A stretch of 44,366 bases of DNA, from NCBI GenBank assembly GCA_036825435.1, contig DAISYG010000010.1, forward strand, positions 1 to 44,366, read 5' to 3'. A program made the translations under genes and the position numbers. The notes under the pieces were generated by a model, which saw nothing but the letters and a program-made list of their open reading frames with translations, had not been told where the DNA came from and ran no database searches. The stretch comes from UBA931 sp036825435. GTDB taxonomy: Bacteria > Pseudomonadota > Gammaproteobacteria > Burkholderiales > Casimicrobiaceae. Shown here one piece after another: positions 1-7,459 of this stretch (within the stretch, counting starts at the first letter, position 1; every line of letters begins with the position of its first letter).

Positions 1-2
1 CA

Positions 3-1355
3 GCCGGTGATTCCGATACCATGCAACAGGACCTGACCGTGAGCAACAATACTAACAGCGTCATACAACCTGGAGTGAATGTATGGGACAACGCGTCGCT
101 CGAAGTGCAGGGCAAGACGAGCGTTGAAAGTACCAGTGGGCAACTTACGGAAGGGATCCGTTTGCAGCCGGGCAGTTCCGTATCGCTTCAGTCGCTGGCT
201 GTCATTGCGACTGGCAACGGAAACACGACGGGGGTGTATTTGATCGCGCCGGGCACCACCTTGACGGTGAACGGCCTGCTGACCGTCAACGGCAACAAAG
301 ACGTGCATGTCGGCGTGGATTTAAATACGCTGCTGTCCAGCGCTATAAAACCACAAGCGAACCTCTCCGGCATGGAGGTAAAGGGCGGTCTGGGGGTCCT
401 CGCGCGTGACGGATCTACTACCTTCAGCGGCAACGTCTCCGTCTCGGGTGGTACTGGCGCCCAAATAACCCACCTAGGAAGCGTGACGCTAAATGAAAAC
501 CTGATCGTAGACGGCGGGAATACGATCGTGACCGAGGCCTCGGACGGGACGCCCGTCGCGGGCGGCATCGGTCTCAAAGTAGCCGGCGCGGTCACGGTAA
601 ACGGGACAACGACAGTAACTGGAGGAGGCATCGGCGTTTATACGACGAGCGGTAACTCATCGGTGGTGAGCCTGCTCGGCTCGTTCGACGTCAGTGACCC
701 AAACGCGATCGGCGTGTGGGTCGACGGCGGCACGGGCATCCGTATGAAAGGGAACGGCAGCGTGACGATCAACAACGATCTGACCATCGAAAACGGCGGC
801 ACGGGCGCAGTCTTAATGGGCGGCACGCTGACCGCGGGCACCGTGACGGTAGGCGCGAACTCCTACGGTGTGATCACCTCAGGCGGCACGACGAATCTTT
901 CGGCGATGACGGTAGACGGCGGCACGGGCGTCAGCATGACTGCGGGCACGGTGACCATCGGTAATCTGTCCATCACAAACAACGGCGCAATGTTTGATCT
1001 CGGCGCGTTGACAGCCAATAACACCATCACGGTAACAGGCACCGCTTCTTTTATCGACACCATCGTGAACGTTGATGCAACCTCGGCAACCGTCGGCACT
1101 TATACGTTGTTCACGTACGGCAGCAGCGGATCTTCGACCAGCGATATCACAGTCTTAGCGTCGGGCTTGGCTTCAGGTCTAACGGGAAGCTGGGAACTGA
1201 GCGGTGGCGCGCTGGTATACACCATCAGCGCCAAAGCTTACGGCGGAACTTCAATTCCAACCATGAGCACAGGTGGATATCTGTTGCTGGTGATCATGCT
1301 GATCGCGGCAGGTTGGTATTTTCGCCGTCGCGTTGTTGCGCTTCCCGAAAAGTAA
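3..1355 (+). CDS. IPTL-CTERM surface protein, 3' part (5' end outside window)
   Basis: The reading frame is open from the first in-frame codon at base 3, upstream of the first ATG at 21, so the gene begins before the window. The visible 450 residues are rich in Gly, Thr, Val and Ser, with recurring short strands of the type 'TVxGGTG', which suggests a repetitive beta-helix, as in adhesin or autotransporter passenger regions. The last ~35 residues hold an IPTM motif, a hydrophobic segment (LLLVIMLIAAGWYF) and an RRR cluster, the layout of the IPTL-CTERM sorting signal known from betaproteobacteria. It is therefore probably an exported, membrane-anchored or sorted surface protein. No enzymatic motif is seen. 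The identity of the missing N-terminus is unknown. The gene converges with purF across 93 bases in which I see no convincing terminator. Confidence 0.75.
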   Translation, partial: AGDSDTMQQDLTVSNNTNSVIQPGVNVWDNASLEVQGKTSVESTSGQLTEGIRLQPGSSVSLQSLAVIATGNGNTTGVYLIAPGTTLTVNGLLTVNGNKDVHVGVDLNTLLSSAIKPQANLSGMEVKGGLGVLARDGSTTFSGNVSVSGGTGAQITHLGSVTLNENLIVDGGNTIVTEASDGTPVAGGIGLKVAGAVTVNGTTTVTGGGIGVYTTSGNSSVVSLLGSFDVSDPNAIGVWVDGGTGIRMKGNGSVTINNDLTIENGGTGAVLMGGTLTAGTVTVGANSYGVITSGGTTNLSAMTVDGGTGVSMTAGTVTIGNLSITNNGAMFDLGALTANNTITVTGTASFIDTIVNVDATSATVGTYTLFTYGSSGSSTSDITVLASGLASGLTGSWELSGGALVYTISAKAYGGTSIPTMSTGGYLLLVIMLIAAGWYFRRRVVALPEK

Positions 1356-1448
1356 TAATAAGTTTCGTGAACCAACCCGCTCGCCGGAGAAGGCTTTATT
1401 CAGAGCGTGCTTTGCGCGCACAAGATCATAAGGCGGATTAGCGAAACG

Positions 1449-2942
1449 TTACTCGTTATCTGAATCTGAAATCCCCGTTTCCTCTTCGCGCTCGCGGGAA
1501 AGTTTGGTCAGATACGCATCGTCGATATCACCCGTCACGTATTTTCCGGAGAAGCACGAGGTTTCGAATTCCTGCAGGTGGTTGCCCGATGCTTCGCGCA
1601 CGGCGTTTTCCAGAGCGTCAAGATCCTGATAAATCAGTGCGTCTGCCCCGATGATGTGTGCGACTTCTTCGACATTGTGGCGATGCGCCACCAGATCCGT
1701 AGCACGCGGCATGTCGATTCCGTACACGTTGGAGAAGCGCACCGGCGGGCTCGCCGATGCAAAATAAACTTTACGCGCACCGGCATCACGTGCCATTTGC
1801 ACGATTTCCTTGGAGGTCGTGCCGCGCACAATGGAATCATCGACCAGCAACACAACCTTGTCTTTGAATTCCATTTTGACGGGGTTCAGTTTTTGTCGCA
1901 CGCTCTTCTTGCGCAGCGCTTGACCGGGCATGATGAAGGTACGCCCGACGTAGCGATTTTTGACGAAACCTTCACGGTATGGAATCTTCAAACAACGCGC
2001 TAATTCCATCGCCGCCGGGCGGCTGGAATCGGGAATCGGCATCACGACATCAATGTCAGCAAATTGGGAGACTTGTTTGATCTTTTCCGCAAGCTTGTTG
2101 CCCATGCGAACGCGCGCGTCGTACACCAGCGCGCCGTCGAGCGTGGAATCAGGGCGTGCCAGATAGACGTATTCAAAAATACATGGCAGCAGACTCGACG
2201 CTTTCTGATACTGATGCGTGATCAGTTTGCCGTCGTGGCTGATGAACAGCGCTTCGCCGGGCGCAACGTCGCGCACCACGTCAAAGCCCATCGCCTCAAG
2301 CGCCACCGATTCCGATGCCACCATCCATTCGGTGCCTGCTTCGGTTTCCTGTTTGCCGAAAATCAACGGACGAATTCCGTGCGGATCGCGGAAAGCCAAT
2401 AATCCATGTCCGGCGATCATCGCCACAACGGCGTATGCCCCACGGCATTTTTCATGCACGCGATCCACCGCGGTGAAGATGGCTTCGCTGCTCAGAATTT
2501 CGGTTTCACGAACGATAATGCCCAGCGCCAGTGCGAAGACATTCAATAATATTTCGCTGTCGCTGCGCGTGTTGAGATGACGCATGCCGGTTTTGAACAG
2601 CGTTTCCCGCAGCTCTTCGCTGTTGGTCAGGTTGCCGTTGTGCGCGAACACGATACCGTATGGCGCGTTCACATAAAACGGCTGCGCTTCCTGTTCGCTG
2701 TATGCACAACCTGCCGTCGGATAGCGGCAATGCCCGATGCCCATGTTGCCGCGCAGCTCGCGCATGTGGCGCGTGTGAAAAACATTCTGCACCAGCCCCG
2801 GCCCTTTGTGCGTGTAAAACAACGCGTCTTTTTCGGTGACGATACCTGCCGCGTCTTGTCCGCGATGTTGAAGAAGAAGCAGCGCGTCGTAGAGAATCTG
2901 GTTAACCGGTTGGTGGGCGACGATACCCGCGATCCCGCACAT
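1449..2942 (-). CDS. purF: Amidophosphoribosyltransferase
   Basis: Catalyses the first committed step of purine synthesis: PRPP plus glutamine to phosphoribosylamine. The 497-residue length is normal. It starts MCGIAG, and Cys2 becomes the N-terminal nucleophile of the Ntn-type glutaminase domain. 'QHRGQDAAGI' and 'HNGNLTN' follow in that domain. The C-terminal phosphoribosyltransferase half carries the PRPP-binding motif 'VVLLVDDSIVRGTTS'. It is the last gene of the folC-dedD-cvpA-purF series, 63 bases after cvpA, an arrangement conserved in beta- and gammaproteobacteria. Cytoplasmic. Confidence 0.97.
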   Translation of the reverse strand: MCGIAGIVAHQPVNQILYDALLLLQHRGQDAAGIVTEKDALFYTHKGPGLVQNVFHTRHMRELRGNMGIGHCRYPTAGCAYSEQEAQPFYVNAPYGIVFAHNGNLTNSEELRETLFKTGMRHLNTRSDSEILLNVFALALGIIVRETEILSSEAIFTAVDRVHEKCRGAYAVVAMIAGHGLLAFRDPHGIRPLIFGKQETEAGTEWMVASESVALEAMGFDVVRDVAPGEALFISHDGKLITHQYQKASSLLPCIFEYVYLARPDSTLDGALVYDARVRMGNKLAEKIKQVSQFADIDVVMPIPDSSRPAAMELARCLKIPYREGFVKNRYVGRTFIMPGQALRKKSVRQKLNPVKMEFKDKVVLLVDDSIVRGTTSKEIVQMARDAGARKVYFASASPPVRFSNVYGIDMPRATDLVAHRHNVEEVAHIIGADALIYQDLDALENAVREASGNHLQEFETSCFSGKYVTGDIDDAYLTKLSREREEETGISDSDNE

Positions 2943-3005
2943 GATGAAGAACCTTTCTCAGGGTGTGTTGAAAAAAAAGAAGACGAATCATAACCGCTTT
3001 CGCGC

Positions 3006-3503
3006 TCACTCCGGTAACGAAAAATCGGAAAGCAGCGGTTTGATGATTTCGATCGCCTGCGAAAAATACGGCAATAGTTGCGAATGTTCTTTTTCCAGCG
3101 CGATCTTGAACCCGGGAATCAACTCCACCAGCCACAGCAGCGCGAGAATGATCACGAAACCGCGCAGAATGCCGAAAAGCAAACCCATGCTGTGATCAAG
3201 AAATTTCATCCCCGTTACCTTCATTAGCCGCGCAAGCAAAGTGCCGGGAATGCCGACGGCTGCGAGCACGCCGACAAAAATCACGATGAATGAAATCAGC
3301 GTTGACAGCAGTGGATAACGGTTGAAAAACGGAATCACCGTGGCGGCAGGAGCGGTGAACAAAAATGCCGCCGCCAACGCCACAATACACGCCAACAGCG
3401 CAAACAACGAGCGAACGATCCCGTGCCAGGTGGCAAAAACGGCTGAAATCAGAATGATCAGGACAATGCCAATATCAACGGCAGACCAGCCGGTTTCAGC
3501 CAT
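3006..3503 (-). CDS. cvpA: CvpA family membrane protein
   Basis: 165 residues with four predicted membrane helices (roughly residues 8-28, 30-50, 62-85 and 100-125). The N-terminal 'VDIGIVLIILISAVFATWHGIVRSLF' region is typical of the CvpA/colicin V production family. The family is an inner-membrane protein needed for colicin V production in E. coli and linked to envelope stress tolerance; its biochemical role is not settled. The position directly before purF is the classic arrangement and supports the call. The start has no strong Shine-Dalgarno sequence. Confidence 0.9.
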   Translation of the reverse strand: MAETGWSAVDIGIVLIILISAVFATWHGIVRSLFALLACIVALAAAFLFTAPAATVIPFFNRYPLLSTLISFIVIFVGVLAAVGIPGTLLARLMKVTGMKFLDHSMGLLFGILRGFVIILALLWLVELIPGFKIALEKEHSQLLPYFSQAIEIIKPLLSDFSLPE

Positions 3504-3550
3504 TGCAACGGATCTTTCGCACGCGCACGAAGCAATGAATCAGTGTTTCC

Positions 3551-4168
3551 TTAGCGCGCCGGAACCACCTGCCCATCATGTCCTTCTTTCTTCAATTGTG
3601 CGAGCACCGTGTTTGCATCACCACGATTCTTGAATGGCCCGACACGCACGCGCCATACCATCTGTGTGCGCGTCATGTTCGGTTCGGTGTAGGCGGGGTA
3701 ACCAGCGCGTTTCAGACGATTGACCATCGAATTCGCGCCTTTGTCGTCGGTGTACGCCCCCAGTTGCACGGCAAAGGTGCCGTCCTGCAAAGCAACCGCC
3801 TTCGGTATCACGCTTTTTTCTTCAGCAGGTAGCGCGGGCGGCTCAACCAGCGGCGGAGTAGGCGCTTCTTCGACGGTTTCCGTCGTCGATGGCGTTTCCA
3901 GTTCGACCAACGGTTCCGTCGATGGCGTTGCCTCGGGTACGGCTACCGGCGGCGTTGGCTCCGGCGCGACCGGAGGCAAGGTTGTCGTTTCCGGCGCAGG
4001 AATCGTTATTTCCACGTCTTCACCCAGCGGCTCCGGTGCTTTTTGCAGCAGTACCGGAACAAAAATGATCGCGATCAGCGCCAACACAATCGCGCCCACC
4101 AAACGCCGTCGTCCTCGACGGCGCATCGCATCCATGGCGGCGGTTTCTTGAAGATTGTCGTCAGTCAT
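3551..4168 (-). CDS. dedD: SPOR-domain protein, DedD-like
   Basis: 205 residues. A short basic cytoplasmic N-terminus (RRRGRRR) precedes one membrane helix (about residues 24-42), then a long Pro/Glu/Thr-rich periplasmic linker (about 45-115) and a C-terminal SPOR domain (about 128-205, 'FAVQLGAYTDDKGAN' to 'GHDGQVVPAR'). SPOR domains bind denuded glycan strands at the division septum; E. coli DedD is a non-essential division protein. It overlaps folC by 8 bases, so the two are probably translationally coupled. Confidence 0.9.
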   Translation of the reverse strand: MTDDNLQETAAMDAMRRRGRRRLVGAIVLALIAIIFVPVLLQKAPEPLGEDVEITIPAPETTTLPPVAPEPTPPVAVPEATPSTEPLVELETPSTTETVEEAPTPPLVEPPALPAEEKSVIPKAVALQDGTFAVQLGAYTDDKGANSMVNRLKRAGYPAYTEPNMTRTQMVWRVRVGPFKNRGDANTVLAQLKKEGHDGQVVPAR

Positions 4169-5504
4169 GTTTCCCCCACTGTCTGCTCTGCGTTTGATAA
4201 TAACGCAACGCTTCGCTGACCGTTATGAACGAGCCGAAAATAAGCATTCTATCAGCCTTGTGCAAAAGCGCATCCGCTTCGCGGCACGCCGAGGCAATAT
4301 CGGGAAATTCGCGGATCGATTGCGAATCGATGCCGTCGGCAATCAATGCTTCGCGCAACCGTGCCGCATTGGCACCGCGCGGCCCCGGCAACGGCGCAAT
4401 CCACCATTGATCCACCGCATCGCGAACACAGCGCGCCACACCTTCAATATCTTTATCGGCGAGCATCGCAAAAAGCGCGATGGTTTTCCCGCCGCCTGTT
4501 TTTCCGTCACCTGTTTTTTCGTCACCTGAAAAGTGCTGAAAAAAAGTATTCAGCGCACGCGCCGCATGTGGATTATGCGCAACATCGCACAGAATCAGCG
4601 GCTCTTCCCGAATGATCTGCAAACGCCCTTGCAGCGAAACCGAGCGCAGCCCATGATTGCGCGCCTGATCGTCAATCGTGAACTGCGGCAACGTCGCGAG
4701 CGCTGTCAATGCCATCGCCGCGTTATCGAGTTGATGGCGACCGGGCAACGCCGGAATCGCCAGCGTTTGAGGCTGCTCGTGCTGTTGCCAGAAACGCCAG
4801 TGATCGGGATCGCCCGGCAATACGTCTGCGCCAAAATCGCGTCCGATGTACAGCGGCTTGGCTTGGATTTCGTCGAGCGCCCGCACGAACGCAGGCGGCG
4901 GATTGTGATCGCCGCACACCAGCACGCGCCCGGCACGAGCGATGCCTGCTTTCTCGAAGCCGATACTGTCGCGACTGTCGCCGAGAAAATTGGTGTGGTC
5001 GATGTCGATTGCCGTGACGACAGCGACATCGGCGTCAATCAGATTCACCGCGTCAAAACGTCCGCCCAAACCAACCTCAAGCACCCATGCGTCCAGTCCG
5101 GTGCGGGCGAACAACCAAAACGCCACCAGTGTGCCAAATTCAAAATATGTGAGGTCGATTTCCGTGTCTTGCTTGCGCGCCATTTCGACAGTGGCGAATG
5201 CTTCGCACAATGCATGATCGGAAGCCTCGACATCATTGATGCGTATCCGCTCGTTATAGCGCAACAGGTGCGGTGACATGTAAAGCCCGACGCGATAACC
5301 AGCGGATTGCAATATCGTGGCGATCATCGCACTGGTGGAGCCTTTACCGTTTGTACCGGTCAGTGTCACCACCGGACAGTGCGGCGCGATATTCAAACGT
5401 TGATAAACCGTGCGGATGCGATCCAGCCCCAGTTCCACATGGTGCTGCGGATGACGCTGCTCAATTCGCGCGAGCCATGCGTTGAGCGAAGCGGTGGAAT
5501 TCAT
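4161..5504 (-). CDS. folC: Bifunctional dihydrofolate/folylpolyglutamate synthase
   Basis: ATP-dependent Mur-ligase family enzyme that joins glutamate to dihydropteroate and adds glutamates to folates. The 447-residue length is close to that of other FolC proteins. The P-loop 'GTNGKGSTS' is at about residues 50-58, 'YMSPHLLRYNERI' follows, and a 'DVAHNPHAARAL' motif marks the C-terminal domain. Oddity: between 'FFQHFS' and 'IALFAMLADKD' there is a run of three five-residue repeats (GDEKT-GDGKT-GGGKT) encoded by a 15-base tandem repeat at 4489-4533. It lies 12 bases after accD without a visible Shine-Dalgarno sequence, so it probably depends on coupling. Confidence 0.96.
   Translation of the reverse strand: MNSTASLNAWLARIEQRHPQHHVELGLDRIRTVYQRLNIAPHCPVVTLTGTNGKGSTSAMIATILQSAGYRVGLYMSPHLLRYNERIRINDVEASDHALCEAFATVEMARKQDTEIDLTYFEFGTLVAFWLFARTGLDAWVLEVGLGGRFDAVNLIDADVAVVTAIDIDHTNFLGDSRDSIGFEKAGIARAGRVLVCGDHNPPPAFVRALDEIQAKPLYIGRDFGADVLPGDPDHWRFWQQHEQPQTLAIPALPGRHQLDNAAMALTALATLPQFTIDDQARNHGLRSVSLQGRLQIIREEPLILCDVAHNPHAARALNTFFQHFSGDEKTGDGKTGGGKTIALFAMLADKDIEGVARCVRDAVDQWWIAPLPGPRGANAARLREALIADGIDSQSIREFPDIASACREADALLHKADRMLIFGSFITVSEALRYYQTQSRQWGKHD
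4489..4533 (-). repeat. 15-base tandem repeat inside folC
   Basis: Three 15-base units on the + strand: CCGCCGCCTGTTTTT, CCGTCACCTGTTTTT and TCGTCACCTGAAAAG. They encode three consecutive pentapeptides on the minus strand. The unit is a multiple of three, so copy-number change would keep the frame. Confidence 0.85.
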
Positions 5505-5516
5505 AAAAAAAGCTGT

Positions 5517-6413
5517 TTATTTTTTCTCGATATTCGATGTAGCCGTTTCTACCGGCTGCGCATGGCGCATCAGCAACGCCAATAGTTGCGCCAATTCGCG
5601 GCGTAATTCGCGGCGATCAACAATGCCATCCAATGCGCCTTTTTCGAGCAGAAACTCGGCGCGTTGAAAACCTTCCGGCAGTTTTTCACGTACGGTTTGT
5701 TCGATCACGCGCGGTCCGGCAAAACCGATTAGCGCATTTGGTTCGGCAAGCACGACATCGGCGACAAACGCGAAACTTGCCGACACGCCGCCCATTGTTG
5801 GGTCAGTCAGCAACGAAATGAATGGTAGTTTCTTCTTGCTCAACTCCTGTAGCGCGGCAGTGGTTTTCGTCATCTGGAACAGCGAGCCAACACCTTCCTG
5901 CATACGCGCGCCACCGGACGCGGAAATGCACATAAACGGGATGTTGTGTTCGATCGCCTCGTGTACGCCGCGCACGAACCGCTCACCGACAACTGCACCC
6001 ATTGATCCGCCCATGAAATTGAATTCAAACGCCGCCAGCACCAACGGCTCGCCGTGTACCGCACCGCGCACGACAACCAACGCGTCGGTTTCGTGCGTGA
6101 CCTTGCGCGCGGAGGCGAGGCGATCCGGATATTTTTTGCTGTCAACGAATTTCAAACTATCGACCGGCGTAACGCTCGCACCGATTTCGTAGCGCTCTTC
6201 ATCGTCCAACAGTTGGGCAATGCGATCACGCGCCGAAACGCGATCGTGATAATTGCACTTCGGGCACACGTTGAGATTGTTTTCGATATCGGATTTGTAC
6301 AGCACCACTTCGCAGGAAGGGCACTTCATCCACAAACCTTCGGGAACGCCTTTGCGTTCGCCAGAGGCTTTGTTGATACGGGGTGGAAGCAATTTCTGCA
6401 ACCAGCTACTCAT
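5517..6413 (-). CDS. accD: Acetyl-CoA carboxylase, carboxyltransferase beta subunit
   Basis: Beta half of the carboxyltransferase that, with AccA, moves CO2 from biotin to acetyl-CoA to make malonyl-CoA for fatty acid synthesis. 298 residues. The N-terminal zinc ribbon has Cys31, Cys34, Cys50 and Cys53. A crotonase-like core follows with 'FEFNFMGGSMGAVVGERF' and 'SASGGARMQEG'. The start is supported by AAGGAGA upstream. It precedes folC as in many proteobacteria. On its other side it directly neighbours truA, where trpA/trpB/trpF would normally be. Confidence 0.97.
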   Translation of the reverse strand: MSSWLQKLLPPRINKASGERKGVPEGLWMKCPSCEVVLYKSDIENNLNVCPKCNYHDRVSARDRIAQLLDDEERYEIGASVTPVDSLKFVDSKKYPDRLASARKVTHETDALVVVRGAVHGEPLVLAAFEFNFMGGSMGAVVGERFVRGVHEAIEHNIPFMCISASGGARMQEGVGSLFQMTKTTAALQELSKKKLPFISLLTDPTMGGVSASFAFVADVVLAEPNALIGFAGPRVIEQTVREKLPEGFQRAEFLLEKGALDGIVDRRELRRELAQLLALLMRHAQPVETATSNIEKK

Positions 6414-6532
6414 GCAGTCTCCTTTTCTTCGACGCGTTTCGATATGAAGTTCGACTGTGCTCGCCGAAGTGTCGATAATGAATCGTCGTTATTCTACACT
6501 GCCGCATCCATTGCGGCGCATCTTCGCGTGAT

Positions 6533-7360
6533 TCAACATGAGACCATGCCAAACTGCGGCATGCGGCGAATAGTCGGCAAACCAAACGATGCGTCATAAT
6601 CAGCGCCGTAAAAATAAAGCCCATGCGCGGAAAACGTCGGCGCGGCGAGCGTCCGGTTGTGGGCATGTAAAACTTCCGCCAACCAATGTGGCGGCTTTTT
6701 GCCGCTTCCCACCCAGATCAGCGCACCGACAATGTTACGCACCATGTGCTGCAAAAAAGCATTGCCCGACAATGCACAGACAATGAAATCACCGTGTCGT
6801 GTTACTGAAATGTTGGTCAGCGTTCGCAGCGGTGTTTTCGCCTGACATTCTGCGGCGCGAAACGACGAAAAATCATGTGCACCTTGCAGCGATTGTGCGG
6901 CAGCGTGCATCGCGTCGGCATCAAGCACGCGATGGTACCAGCCCACACGTTGGCTCAGCAATCCGCTCCGCTGCGGACGGTTTTCAATCCAATACACGTA
7001 ATGCCGCGCCGTCGCCGAGAAACGCGCGTGAAAATCATCGCGCATTGGAAACACATCGAGCACCGCGATGTCATTCGGCAAATGCGCGTTCACGCCGCGC
7101 ACCCACGCTGTTTGCGGCCGCGCAACGGGCACATCAACATGGCAAACCAACGCAGTCGCGTGCACGCCTGCATCGGTACGGCCACACGTCGTCACCCTGA
7201 CAGCCTCGCCCGCAATCTGCGAAAACGCATGCTCCACAGCTTGCTGCACGCTGTTTTTCCCGTTGATTTGTGCCGCCTGCGCCTGCCAGCCGCAATACGG
7301 CGCGCCGAAATATTCGGCGACGAAAGCGAGGCGTCCGGCAGGTAAAGTATTGTTGTTCAT
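6533..7360 (-). CDS. truA: tRNA pseudouridine(38-40) synthase
   Basis: Converts uridines 38-40 of the tRNA anticodon arm to pseudouridine. It carries the family motif 'GRTDAGVHATA' with the catalytic Asp, and 'GNAFLQHMVRNIVGALIWVG' near the C-terminus. I take the ATG at 7360 (275 residues, beginning MNNNTLPAGRLAFVAEYFG). A longer frame from a TTG at 7402 would place the start inside the fimV terminator. No good Shine-Dalgarno sequence is visible before either start. It lies between fimV and accD. Confidence 0.95.
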   Translation of the reverse strand: MNNNTLPAGRLAFVAEYFGAPYCGWQAQAAQINGKNSVQQAVEHAFSQIAGEAVRVTTCGRTDAGVHATALVCHVDVPVARPQTAWVRGVNAHLPNDIAVLDVFPMRDDFHARFSATARHYVYWIENRPQRSGLLSQRVGWYHRVLDADAMHAAAQSLQGAHDFSSFRAAECQAKTPLRTLTNISVTRHGDFIVCALSGNAFLQHMVRNIVGALIWVGSGKKPPHWLAEVLHAHNRTLAAPTFSAHGLYFYGADYDASFGLPTIRRMPQFGMVSC

Positions 7361-7400
7361 TGTCGTATAGTAAAGGAACTGTTGGTTGATCAGTGGTTCC

Positions 7401-7432
7401 AAAAAAAACGGGCAACCCTTTCAGGCTACCCG
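7401..7432 (-). terminator. Intrinsic terminator after fimV
   Basis: On the minus strand, CGGGTAGCC and GGTTGCCCG form a 9-bp stem (two G-U pairs) closed by a short loop and followed by eight T. It lies 27 bases after the fimV stop and directly before truA, so truA needs read-through or its own promoter. Confidence 0.85.
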
Positions 7433-7459
7433 CAACGGAGATGACATCAAATAAATCGA

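Noticed and set aside
188..631. Minus-strand frame inside the first surface protein
   Set aside because: Pro/Val/Thr-rich mirror of the repetitive plus-strand gene; no start signal.
4533..5276. Long plus-strand frame opposite folC
   Set aside because: Arg-rich antisense shadow of a conserved gene; no own ribosome site or domain.
6533..7402. Longer truA from a TTG at 7402
   Set aside because: The added residues would be encoded at the edge of the fimV terminator, and the family start matches the ATG at 7360.
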